DNA of 23,794 nucleotides from Apostichopus parvimensis. Lineage: Eukaryota; Echinodermata; Holothuroidea; Aspidochirotida; Stichopodidae. The stretch is from NCBI GenBank assembly GCA_000934455.1, contig KN885975.1:28042-51835 (forward strand). Reading direction: 5' to 3'. Of this stretch, positions 10,770-20,780 are shown in pieces; the stretch's first letter is position 1; each line of letters opens with the position of its first letter. The translations under genes and the position numbers were made by a program. The notes under the pieces were generated by a model. That model was not told where the DNA came from. It worked only from the letters and a program-made list of their open reading frames with translations, and did no database searches.

Positions 10770-11662
10770 CTGGTCAACGTAGAAGGTGATTTGTTTCTGG
10801 AATTGAGATGTAACTTCCTGAAAATAAAAATTTGTGATCACATGACACCCCCATCTGAGGATGTAACTTAACTAACTGCCACCAGAGGTTTGCAAGGTCG
10901 TTTCATTGATCTCAGAAATCAGACGTCGTACTTTACGGAGTGGAGAAAATTTTTGGAATCGTGATTGCATTTTTTCATAACTTCCCCTTAGAGCTTTAAA
11001 GTACAAATTGGAGGCGTTTTGAGAAAGGTTTTAAACTGATGAATCTTTTCAGCAGGAAAAGAGAGACAATTCTTTTGGTAGTTGTTGTTGCTGAGCAAAT
11101 TTACTTTCTTTATAATAATTGTATTTAGGCTTCACACTTACTAATAATTGAGTAGGCTAAACACCTTTATAACTGTAGTACAGGCTTCCACAATTACTAA
11201 TAAATGAAAGACGCTAAACGCCTTTCAGAGGTGACAATACTTTATAATACTCACTCCGGATTGCTGATAGACCTCGGTAAAAGCACTTTGTAGAGCTGAT
11301 CGAAATATAGTAATATCATGGAGGTAAAAACAGATGTTATATAAGGCTCGGGTTGTTATTTTAATGATTAAGCCGGACTAAATGAACCATGATGTGATGT
11401 TAAGACTAATTACAGACTTGCACATTGTGTGGTTTATTACTCCTGCTGGAGTATTCCAAGAACTTGGGATCATTGAATGTTGAACCAATGATATCTGATC
11501 AGGTATTTATACCCAAGGGCAAAAGTGAAAGAAATATAACTGAGTCAGTTATATTACGTAAGAGATCACTCCACACTTCTGCCTGTGGAAGAATCAAGTA
11601 TGCCATCAATCTTAATATCTACAGTAATCAAAGTTTATATACATGTGCAAGTACTGTATAGG
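10770..11662. other. Stretch with no recognisable gene; holds one degenerate duplication
   Basis: A diverged tandem duplication of about 55 bp occupies 11127-11181 and 11182-11232; both halves run from AGGCTTC through CTAATAA to GCTAAAC and CCTTT. The plus frame 11425-11661 has no recognisable domain and no supported splice sites. Confidence 0.5.
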
Positions 11663-11903
11663 CAGTGGCGGAGCTAGGGGTATTGGTCAGGAGGGGCGAG
11701 AATGGTCTGTAGGGGCGCTTTCGACACTATCTAAGCGGAGCGCCACCACAGGTTGGCGCGAAGCGTAGAGAATTTTTTTTAGTAAAGATACTCCCTAGAT
11801 TGCCGGAAATGACCCTTTCCGGGCCTGGCTAATTTGCAGATAAACGAAAAACGAAAAAAAATAAATTACACCAACAAAATGTGACAAATGTCAATAGGTA
11901 GAT
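11663..11903. mobile_element. Second copy of the CAGTGGCGGAGC hAT MITE, cut by the assembly gap
   Basis: The sequence starts CAGTGGCGGAGCTAGGGGTA and is homologous, in reverse orientation, to 7025 down to about 6781 of the first copy. Long shared stretches cover the segments holding GGCGCTTTCGACACTATC and AAATGACCCTTTCCGGGC, and the segment ending AATGTCAATAGGTAGAT just before the gap. The remaining 137 bp or so of the element would lie in the run of N. The left flank (11655-11662) is TGTATAGG, and sequence resumes after the gap with TATAG, which could be the end of the right target duplication. Confidence 0.88.
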
Positions 11904-12118
11904 NNNNNNNNNNNNNNNNNNNNNNNNNNNNNNNNNNNNNNNNNNNNNNNNNNNNNNNNNNNNNNNNNNNNNNNNNNNNNNNNNNNNNNNNNNNNNNNNN
12001 NNNNNNNNNNNNNNNNNNNNNNNNNNNNNNNNNNNNNNNNNNNNNNNNNNNNNNNNNNNNNNNNNNNNNNNNNNNNNNNNNNNNNNNNNNNNNNNNNNNN
12101 NNNNNNNNNNNNNNNNNN
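11904..12118. other. Assembly gap (215 N)
   Basis: There are 215 undetermined bases. The preceding sequence is inside a hAT MITE, so much of the gap should be the missing end of that element. Open frames crossing the gap are artefacts. Confidence 0.99.
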
Positions 12119-13763
12119 TATAGCGCCATAACTAAAACGATATTCTATGGTGCTTTACAAGGCAAAAATAAAACATACAAATGAACAAAAACAGCAACAA
12201 GGGCAAAACATCGAAGGAAGCTTAACAGCTTAAAAGACCAGAGGGATTAAGCAAAAATGTAGTTGAGAATTTATATCTTAATTCAACAGTACATTAAACT
12301 ATTAGATTAAGAGCTCTCCCGAAAATTCTAGAAAGAAAAGCCAACGATTGGCTCATTAATTAGCTGTACGGGTAATTAATTTTATGGGTGGGTACAATTT
12401 TTGACATCATCTGTTAAGACTATCACATTTTATAAGTGAGAAATCATTGTAGTTTGGCAAGTAAGTTTCATTATAGAACTTAGAACTGGGAATCCACTTT
12501 CACTCCATGCAGTCACAGGTTTATGGTTTTGTTGATGACACACAGAGCTCTCTTTAAAGGGAGTGAAGACTCGCGCAAAAAGAAACGTCTAATGCCGGTA
12601 ATCTGACCTAGTTTCGAATGAGATATAACACAAGTGTTAGACACCACCATCGATCCCAGCCATACGCACACAGCTTGCTACCTTCAGTAATTATAGACAC
12701 TAGTGTACACTCAGTACATACAGCTGCGGTCAGCACAGTGTATAAACAATACAGCGATGGACATCTCAGGTCCAGCTAAAGATAACAAGTTATCACGTTT
12801 CGTTAACTGTCTGCATTTTGTAGCAACAAGCAGAAAACTTCACTTGCAAGCAACGGAAAGTCAACTTTTTCAGAGCGCCGCACGCAGTTTGGGGCGAGTC
12901 TTCAATGCCTTTAAAGATTGATAAGCACCCACGTTATAAAGCAAAGCTAACTGACAGTTGGATAAGATACTGGCCAATTATGAAAATAAAACACAATGGC
13001 TACCATCGTGGAAGCAATTGACGAACACTCGAACAATAGAACAAGTTTAACTGATCGATATCAAAAAGAGAGCTATTAAGATTATACTCAATAAATTGAT
13101 CGGCAGTGTTGAATTGAGTGCTCAGGTATATCTTGCATAGATAGGTATCAATATTAATTCATTGCACCCTGACAGAGCACCCCTCCCATCCCCCCCTCCC
13201 CTTGGAAGAACCAGTTTCTGATAATTAAACCAGCAAGATTCTGACGTCTCATGATTTCTCCTTTGGCCGTAATTTCATATTCTACGCACAGCAGAGGGAA
13301 TGGTCACCTAATATATAACCCTATGAAATATTTAATTTTTTTCCAAGACTGTTGGGGAATAAGTGTCAATTATAGAAGGTTGCATGGTGCTCAGAATCGG
13401 ACATAAAACTGATTAAATGCTGAACGAGATAGGAGGTGAGATATTCCCACACTCAGTTGAATATATAGTCTGCAGTGTGTGGTGGTGGTGTCTGAGATAA
13501 TAATACTCTGATCTCTGCAATGTAAAGGATTAAGAAGTGTAAAGGTACGGTAGGCTTTATTATACTTTGTAGGAATAAACTGGTACGAAACGTTATTGTC
13601 AGTTCACAGTTTAGGGATTATGATTTTGATGGAAATCTGTCCACTAAGTTGCCAGTTATTAACAGTCAAATGTTGTTTAGCCCTTGAAGAGCTGTCAACT
13701 TTTCAAGGCTGGTTTGGGTTCTTAAGCCATTAAATTAGATGTATTCTTTCAGAACCCAACCAG
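12119..13763. other. Stretch with no supported gene
   Basis: Right after the gap, TATAGCGCC and, about 28 bases on, GGTGCTTTACAA resemble the ends of a dispersed repeat, but I cannot name or bound it. The plus frame 12703-12921, with an internal ATG at about 12757, ends FNAFKD; it shows only vague similarity to sliding-clamp proteins, which I do not trust. A short C-rich patch lies at about 13171-13201. Confidence 0.4.
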
Positions 13764-13811
13764 TGGGGTAGGGGTGAGGGTGGGGGTGAGGGTGGGGGTG
13801 AGGTGGGGTGG
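13764..13811 (+). repeat. G-rich minisatellite with quadruplex potential
   Basis: GGGGTAGGGGTGAGGG is followed by two GTGGGGGTGAGG-type units. There are at least six runs of three to five G separated by one to three bases on the plus strand, easily meeting the usual G-quadruplex pattern. No neighbouring promoter or gene start is recognisable. Confidence 0.85.
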
Positions 13812-13932
13812 TTAATTGGGAGAATCACTACTTGACTACTACTCTGTCAATTAAGCCTCTGCTTGTGTGCTAGCTGTATTCAATACCTCCACATGAACTG
13901 TTTACTGTTCTTGACAAAATTCATTCACAATC

Positions 13933-13956
13933 TTTCACAATGTTCAGATTGTGAAA
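13933..13956. repeat. Perfect 9-bp hairpin
   Basis: TTTCACAAT (13933-13941) pairs with ATTGTGAAA (13948-13956) across a 6-base loop. The word TTCACAATC and its complement recur several times between 13924 and 14003, so this is part of a small cluster of inverted words. There is no U-tract or gene end to suggest a terminator. Confidence 0.6.
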
Positions 13957-14368
13957 TCTATTCACAATCTCTTGAAAAGTTGGGTTTTCAAACAAGATTG
14001 TGAACTGAATTGCCTTTCAGGTGTGTGGAGTAGCAGCGCATTACATTTACATTCATTCATTAGTGTATTGATGGCTGTGTGCTAGATGCATTATGACTGT
14101 CAGATAAGTATATCTAAATGAGTTTTTTTTATCATTATTAATATCACAAACATTTTTCAGAATCAAATAAAATGCAGAAAATTAGCTTTGGGTGTTTCTT
14201 TCCATTTGTAGCTGAGTGGATGCTGACAAAGCTTTGGTGATAAATGTTGTCTCTAAAGTGCTAGACAAATAAGTTGAATGTTTGCCTAGTTATGCTTAAT
14301 TATAGAGCTCATGCAGCTATAACCTACTCTGTCAAAGAATATGTTGGTCAAAAGCATCCAATGAGATA

Positions 14369-14768
14369 TTATACAAATAATGAATGGTTTCCATTCGTGC
14401 AATAGTGCAAGTATTTCATGAGTTGAAAGATGGAATGTTCCATTCAACGAGGCGCAGCCGAGTTGAATAGAACAAATTACATCTTTCAACTCATGAAATA
14501 TTTGCACTATTGCACGAATGGAAACCATTCATTTATTTGTTTTATACAACACCTTCAAATTTGGATATAATTGGATGTAAAAGGCACTCATGGAAGAGAT
14601 TGTTTTGAACAGACAGGTTTCTCTGCTCTTAATTACCATTGAAAAAAGTGCTATCAAAAAAGTATAACGCATGGTTCTATTTCAAAGCGTGCAATAGAGC
14701 GGATTTTGCATGCAATCGACGAGCAATTGACCAATCAAATGGCCGGAATATAATTAGGTGTTGTATAA
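14369..14768. mobile_element. Palindromic MITE-like element with TTATACAA ends
   Basis: Outer ends TTATACAA (14369-14376) and TTGTATAA (14761-14768) are inverted and flanked by TA on both sides, a possible TA target duplication. Inside, 14379-14432 is the reverse complement of 14480-14533 with one mismatch in 54 bp. The 47-bp spacer holds a further stem, ATTCAAC (14442-14448) with GTTGAAT (14462-14468), around CGAGGCGCAGCCGAG. A second copy of the terminal motif, TTATACAACACCT at 14542-14554, is perfectly inverted at 14756-14768. So either one 400-bp element or two adjacent or nested units are present. No coding region is seen; the minus frame 14286-14528 runs through the palindrome and is incidental. 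Confidence 0.75.
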
Positions 14769-16890
14769 TAAATTCTTTTATATCATCTGGAAAACAAAGC
14801 AGGCTGAAGAGAAAGTAAATCCCTTACATGTGGTGATTATTTGTACATGCATGAATCATATACTCTGATTAAGATGATGGAGATAGCTGTAATGCTATTG
14901 AATATTCATCAGCTTGTCCGTGTGCAAACGATACACTACATTGTAGAATCTGCACGGTCTGGTTGTTATTGAGCTGTGCATTTGCATATTGATATATAAG
15001 TTAAAGCATGTCGTCTGCTCGTCCTTGTTAACCCTGTCTCTCCATCTGTCAACACGTAATCTTGGACATCTCGTCCGATATCTGTCCTGTACAGCATGAC
15101 TATCTTACGCAACATGTTAATACTCAAAGTCGACGGTGTTCTACTTGATTGCTTAAGAACTCATATATTTAAACAAAGAAACATGACAATAGCTATAGAG
15201 ACTAGATGGGATGAATGTTATACCAGTGCATCACCTCCCCCAAAGAAACCATTGGCGTATACAATAAACCTGGACAGACTATATCAGTGAGGAGAAGTGC
15301 TATTAAACAACGTAGCAACCATGGAGGGTCATGTGACATGCACCCTTGTAGCACTCAATTCTTATAGTACTCCTTAAATGTGTATATTCCATGCACAACT
15401 AATGTCATGATCCCATAGCAACCACACTGTAGTGAAGCTATACGATGATCAAAGGAATCTATTTAAGCTGGTACAGTTTTCAATATTTACCGCACAGTTT
15501 TCAATTCCAAAAATTGATATATTTTGAGTATTTTCTTTCAAACAGTCTTAACTGAAGCTGGCCAGGGAACGCATATAGCTTTAATATCAGGACTGAACAC
15601 AATGTATACATAAGCAAGAGAATTAGCAGACAACATGATTTGTCGTTCCTTAGCAACACAAGTCTCCTTGCCGTTTTTGGCTCATAAAAAAGTGTGTGTA
15701 ACATGATGGGAGTATTAAACCACTGTAAATAATCTATAAAACTCTAACAGTAGATGTTCAAACAAGAGGTAGCCAGGTTCCATGCATTTCTGAGACAGAG
15801 AAAATAAATCTCAAAATCTTTATCATCTAAAACCTGAGCAATTATTTTCAATTGTACCGTAAATGCCTGTGACAGTGGCATTCTGCTCTCTATGAAATGC
15901 CCTCTCCGAAGTGACAAAGTTTTTATATAATACATGCTAGCAGCACCTGGGACCTTCTATGGTTGGTACATTTTTCTACTGTGAAGTGAGACTTATATTT
16001 TGATGAAAGAAACCATGTTATTTATGTCTCATTTATTTACACCCTGTATGACCCCTTTACCCCATTGGGAAGTCCAGCAGTTTGGCAGGTTTGGAATGAT
16101 TAACAGGATCCCGCACTCATATATCAGGTCAAATTATTAATTTAGTACCTCACTGCCATTGTTTTGAAATCTGAATCCCTGGTATCGAGTTTGAGATATA
16201 TGTTTTATGACCACGGTTAGGTTCGTACATAGAACTTGTAATTAATCATATGCCTTGCTGATATAATAGTGTCAAGTATAAATAATTACTGCGTACGTAC
16301 AGTGAGATTGCCATCTCTTTACTATACTGTGATACATGTGTAAATGAACAGAAACGCAGTCGAGTCTTAATTAGATGGTTTTCATATTAGACTGAAGTTA
16401 AGTACCTGAGGGAGTACAGTGTCATTTGAGGACCTGGACCAGGTGTGATTTAAGATAACTGTTCTCTGTGGATGATACCACCAGCTCATTGGATATTTAG
16501 TTGATATTGTTACCAAGTACAGTAACGGTAATACCGTAGGTAGTCTAAGGGATGGAGATTTAGAAAGTGTTGGTACTTGGTAGACAAACATTTATTAATG
16601 TGCATTAACATGAATCTGTAATGATGCGAGAAGTGTCACGTTTGCAGATTTCAATAGTGACCGGGTACATCACATGTCGGAGTTAATGGGCTTTATTATT
16701 GGTTGTCCCACGGAATATTGCACATAATGATAGTTTTACAAGCAGATCGGTTGTCTGATCAGAAAAATGAGAAATAAATACATGTAAAAATAGGACCAAC
16801 TGCTTCATTAACTGGATAAATTTGGCTGATCTCCCAGAATTTAGCGGTCTTAGCTAGGTCCGTGGATACACTGTATTCAAGGTTGTCAGT
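14769..16890. other. Stretch with no recognisable gene
   Basis: No repeat of note, RNA gene or convincing exon was found. Open frames at 15096-15290 plus, 15501-15704 minus, 15744-15935 minus and 16382-16591 minus show no family resemblance. A small palindrome CGGTAATACCG is at 16526-16536. Confidence 0.5.
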
Positions 16891-17885
16891 GTTATCCACA
16901 AATATGCTAGGGAGTCTACTATTGGTCATTCATTTGGATTGTCCACATATATGCTAGGGAGTCTAATATTGGTCACTCATTTGTGCTGTCCACATATATG
17001 CTAGGAAGTATAATTATTGGTCACTCATTTGTGCTGTCCACATATATGCTAGTGAGTCTAATATTGTTCACTCATTTGTGTTATCCACAAATATGCTAGG
17101 GAGTATAATATTGGTCACTCATTTGTGCTGTCCACATATGCTAGTGAGTATAATATTGGTCACTCATTTGTGTTATCCAAAAATATGCTAGGGAGTCTAA
17201 TATTGGCCATTCATTTGGATTGTCCACATATATGCCAGGAAATCCAATGGTCACTCATTTGGATTGTCCACATATTTGCTAGGGAGTCTAATATTGGTCA
17301 TTCATTTGGATTGTCCACATATATGCTAGGAAGTCCAATGGTCACTCATTTGGATTGTCCACATATATGCTAGGAAGTCCAATGGTCACTCATTTGAGTT
17401 GTTGCTAGGGAGTCTAATATTGGTCATTCATTTGGATTGTCCACATATATGCTAGGAAGTCCAATGGTCACTCATTTGAGTTGTCCACATATTTGCTAGG
17501 GAGTCTAATATTGGTCATTTATTTGGATCGTCCACATATATGCTAGGAAGTCCAATGGTCACTCATTTGAATTGTCCACATATATGCTAGGAAGTCCAAT
17601 GGTCACTCATTTGAATTGTCCATATATTTGCTAGGGAGTCTAATATTGGTCATTTATTTGGATCGTCCACATATATGCTAGGAAGATATATATTGCTCAC
17701 TCATTTGTGTTGTTCACATATGCTAGGAAGTATAATATTGCTCACTCATTTGTGTTGTTCACATCTAGGAAGTCCAATATTGGTCACTCATTTGTGCTGT
17801 CCACATATATGCTAGGAAATCCAATATTGGTCACTCATTTGTGCTTTCCACATATATGCTAGGGAGTTAATATTGGTCTTTCATG
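16891..17885. repeat. 44/47-bp minisatellite, about 22 copies, with higher-order pattern
   Basis: The unit contains TCCACATATATGCTAGG, then GAGTCTAATATTGGTCA, then YTCATTTG. Two unit types are visible in the middle: type A (47 bp, with GGGAGTCTAATATTGGTCAT) and type B (44 bp, with GGAAGTCCAATGGTCAC, missing TAT before TGG). From about 17167 to 17660 they run A B A B B A B A B B A. Outer copies are a third type with CATTTGTGCT or CATTTGTGTT. Copy 12 is truncated at its start. The plus frame 17125-17373 is a translation of the repeat. Confidence 0.95.
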
Positions 17886-17974
17886 TTCAGACTTCATTAT
17901 GTAGTTTTGTGCCATCTTCCAAATACTGAGACATCTGATTGCTTAATTAAACACTCCATGGATATACTCTAGAG

Positions 17975-18502
17975 CAGTGGTTCCCAAAGTGGTCCCTGCC
18001 GCCCCCCGAGGGGCGTTGGGAAGTCTCAGAGGGGGCGCTACAGGGTACACGGGGAGAAGGGGGGTGTTGACACTGATTTGGGGGTCCCTGGCGATTACGA
18101 CACACCAGTGTAGCGACTTAGGGCACAATAAGGCATCCAGACATTCGTAATCTCGCAGCGTTACACCAAGCTCACCCTTCACACTGACTGAACTACGTTT
18201 GGGCTCTCTATACCAGTTTCATAGTTATGCCTGCCTTCTGCAGGTTTTTGTTGTTCTAAAGTGCATCAGAAATAGTTAACTGAGAAAAAAATAAAATATT
18301 GTTGAGAGAAATTTCATCATCTGATATGGAATGTATGCTATTTTTTAATTCCTATATATGCATATCTTCGGACAATCTGATTGCTCGCTTGAGTGGTTGA
18401 CCATGAACGGTAGGTCCAGGGGAGGGGGTAGGGATAGGGGGGAATTGGGACAGTTCAAGATGGTCGAATGGGGCGGTAGTCTAAAAACTTTAAGGACCAC
18501 TG
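17975..18502. mobile_element. 528-bp hAT-type element with perfect CTCTAGAG target duplication
   Basis: The left end reads CAGTGGTTCCCAAAGTGGTC and the right end, in reverse complement, CAGTGGTCCTTAAAGTTTTT. Both flanks are CTCTAGAG (17967-17974 and 18503-18510), a perfect 8-bp duplication that matches the hAT target preference nTCTAGAn. The CAGTGGTTCCCAAA start is characteristic of Charlie/ZBED-like hAT families. At 528 bp it cannot encode a full transposase, but a possible C-terminal remnant is present on the minus strand (18105-18182), as expected for an internally deleted derivative. Confidence 0.92.
18105..18182 (-). pseudogene. Possible remnant of a hAT transposase C-terminus
   Basis: The minus-strand translation here reads KGELGVTLRDYE then CLDALLCPKSLHW. 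Transposases of this hAT group (dimerisation region, close to the C-terminus) often end in a pattern like DLRxxLxxxxPxxxxLxxxKxxxxS; the leucine, acidic and lysine spacing is similar here, though the usual proline is missing. The position near the left end of the element, read toward that end, is where an internally deleted copy would keep the 3' end of the gene. Upstream, the frame is soon closed by stops. The match is short and from memory of the family, so it is tentative; the frame also continues by chance beyond the element. Confidence 0.28.
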
Positions 18503-18510
18503 CTCTAGAG

Positions 18511-19568
18511 GGTCAGAACCTCCAGTCAAGTAAAATTTCTAAAGAAAACTGTCAGTCATTTTATAATGCTAATATGTGGGATCATACTGAAATTATGATG
18601 GCCCTGCAGTATTTGGAATCCCTTTGCAAGAACCAACCGTTATGTGATGTTTATGGACAACACCCACAGTAACCATTAGAGAAACATCTTTGACAGGGGA
18701 AAAAAATCATGAATCATCCCCGATATACTTGAGAGAGCAGATCAAGTTACTTCAAACTTGAAACTGCTTCTGCATGGGAAACATATTGAAATATAAGCTA
18801 TCTAAGAGAAATTGCTGCAAGTACCACTTAATATTGATATCTCAAGTATTTATTATATATACTCTAGAAGTTGTATATTCCTGGTTTAGAGAGGTGTAAA
18901 AAGGGTATGAGTATTGCTAATGTTCATATACAGAAATGCAAGCAAGTTTAGAATGTATATACCTGTATTACCCTGCTTTGGTTCATCTTACTCTCATTAT
19001 TAGTCCCAGGCACATATTCTCTTTGCAATATGAGTATTTTTGAATATTTGTTTTATGAGAGCTTGTGTGATGCTTTCTCTCCGGGGACATGAGGAGGTGA
19101 GGAGGAATATGAGCTGGTGAGGGTCATGAAGGGGCTCTGGGAGAATATTTATATGATTGCTGCTTGGCATGTCACTACTGTATGTACAGTCTCACATCAA
19201 AGTTCAAAACTATTTTTCAAAACTTGATTTTTTTTTAATTGCAAGGCTTTAGTTTGTGTTTTTTTCCTGAACGATAGAATGCGTACAATATGGCTGTAGG
19301 ATATCCGGCTTAATTTTCTGATTCTTACTGATCGATCAATATTTCATTTATTTGATGGATTTACAACTTTTGCTAACAGTTATGCAGCAGAAAAATACAT
19401 AGAGTTAATCATGGAATGTGTATTATGAATTAGCTGTATATACTGTACATCTAGAATGTGCGGTTGTAGGAATCTTTACACATTTATATTTTTCATATCA
19501 TAAATATTTAATGGATAAATATAAATATTTTAAGCTCACCCTCCTCCTCCTCCTCTTGTTTTCTACAG
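18511..19568 (+). other. Probable intron sequence upstream of the exon
   Basis: No second exon is supported. The frame continuing from the hAT element to 18672 has no family resemblance. Just before the exon lies a branch-point-like CTCAC (19535-19539) and a long pyrimidine tract (19538-19566) ending in TTTTCTACAG, a strong acceptor for the next feature. Confidence 0.5.
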
Positions 19569-19674
19569 TTGCAGATTTTTTCCATCAGTTAAGTCTTCTC
19601 CAGAGGCGATTTGCAGAGGATATGGATAACTTGGTGCTAACATTTCAAGAGAGAACCCAGACATTTGCTGATCG
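19569..19674 (+). CDS. Internal coding exon of an unidentified coiled-coil-like protein
   Basis: This is the best protein-coding candidate in the window. A strong acceptor, (CTC)n pyrimidine tract then TTTTCTACAG ending at 19568, precedes 106 bp of open frame, and a donor GTAAAT starts at 19675. The encoded stretch begins ADFFHQLSLLQRRF and continues AEDMDNLVLTFQERTQTFAD. It is highly polar and amphipathic, with hydrophobic residues in a heptad-like spacing (L, L, F, M, L, F, F), so it should form one long helix, as in coiled-coil or BAR-type proteins. The reading frame stays open through the acceptor, entering at the second codon base and leaving after the second base of the next split codon. 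An alternative acceptor AG at 19574 would shorten it by six bases. I do not recognise the protein and see no neighbouring exon in the window, so the flanking introns are at least a kilobase or so long. Confidence 0.55.
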
Positions 19675-19770
19675 GTAAATATATTTATCCTTTTTTGGTT
19701 TCGATGAAAATCGTAACCTTTGCATAATTAATGAAGGCGTACGCGTGTGTGTGTGATTGCGACGGCCAGC
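19675..19770 (+). other. Intron start with short (GT)n tract
   Basis: Donor GTAAAT is at 19675-19680. A short GTGTGTGTGTG tract lies at about 19745-19755. Nothing else is seen before the repeat block that follows. Confidence 0.45.
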
Positions 19771-20145
19771 TTGTAAACACGATATCTGAAGAAGGGAAGG
19801 TCGGACCAATTTCATATTTTGGTGTGTCGAAGTACCACATTGAGTACAAGAAGCCTATTGTTTTTTGTGGAGGTTGAAGGTCATTTGGGGTCACCAGGGG
19901 TCAAATTGTGAAAACCTTGTAAACACGATATCTCAAGAAGGTAAGCTTGTATATGAAATACATTGAGTACAAGAAGCCTATAGTTTTTGGTGGAGGTCAA
20001 AGATCATTTGGAGGTCATCAGAAACATGATATCTCAATATTGGAAGCTTGGGCAGATCTTATACCTGGTATGAAGGTGTATAACACTGAATAAAAGAAGC
20101 CTGTTGATTTTGGTGGAGGTCAAAGCTCATTTTGGGGACAAAATG
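19771..20145. repeat. Degenerate tandem repeat, three units of about 105-146 bp
   Basis: Units begin at 19771, 19917 and about 20021. They share (T)GTAAACACGATATCTCAAG, then TGAGTACAAGAAGCCTAT, then GGTGGAGGTCAAAGATCAT and GGGGTCACCAGGGGTCA. Unit 1 is 146 bp; units 2 and 3 are shorter through internal deletions. Each carries nuclear-receptor-like AGGTCA half sites. The minus frame 19685-19894 is a translation of the repeat. Confidence 0.85.
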
Positions 20146-20653
20146 GGTGGTTGGTTAACAGGCATGTAGGATATATGTGTCCATATTCAAGAAGTGCCAG
20201 CCCCAAAACAGCCACATGGCCTACTGCTCTTCAAAACCTAAAAAGGCTTGTTTTTGGTTCCCATCTCATGAATATTAATAAGTGGGCACGGCCTACCATA
20301 AAATCTTCAAAATGTCAAAATTATATGTATGTTACTTTTCCCTGTTCCCTGTATCAAACTAATATAGTAAGTGAGGCCAAGAGAGGTTTTCCGATGTACA
20401 CTAAATAGAAAGAAATATATTCAAGATTCTACCAGAATTTTACTGCCTGCAGCTTCATGACATTGTCAGGCAAATTATATGTAATTTGTAACAGGTTAGT
20501 ATCAGTATGATTCAAATATGGCTTCTAATTAATTAATTAATTATCTGATTAATTATAAGATTTGAGAATAATTTGAATGATCAATCTTAATGCCAGGAAA
20601 TCCATCAAATATTTCTTTTTGAGCATGTTAAACATTTACAAAAAATGATTTTG
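20146..20653. other. Stretch with no recognisable gene
   Basis: A (TAAT)n patch at about 20526-20543 and a short inverted pair TGCCTG/CAGGCA at about 20443-20474 are the only structures. The plus frame 20151-20408 shows no family resemblance. Confidence 0.5.
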
Positions 20654-20780
20654 ATTTAAATAATGCTGATTATACTGACCTGTTTCAGTACTTACTACTT
20701 GCTGACAACTTTCAGCATTTAAATAATGCTGATTATACTGACCTGTTTCAGTACTAAATACTACTTGCTGACAACTTTCA
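20654..20780. repeat. Recent 63-bp tandem duplication
   Basis: 20654-20716 and 20717-20780 are nearly identical. Both start ATTTAAATAATGCTGATTAT and both contain ACTGACCTGTTTCAGTACT and CTTGCTGACAACTTTCA. The second copy has a 4-base insertion after CAGTACT. The low divergence suggests a young duplication. Confidence 0.95.

Noticed and set aside
11866..12184. Frames on both strands across the run of N
   Set aside because: They are open only because undetermined bases contain no stops.
12757..12921. Plus frame reading MDISGPAKDNKLSRFV and ending GRVFNAFKD as a checkpoint-clamp (RAD9-like) first exon
   Set aside because: Only a few scattered residues agree, the frame ends in a stop instead of a splice donor, and no following exon is visible.
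17125..17373. Repetitive protein containing HLDCPHIC units
   Set aside because: It is a translation of the 44/47-bp minisatellite; unit lengths are not a constant multiple of three and the frame changes between units.
17943..18182. Whole 79-residue minus frame as a gene
   Set aside because: It runs out of the hAT element into flanking DNA and has no start context; only a short segment may be a transposase remnant.
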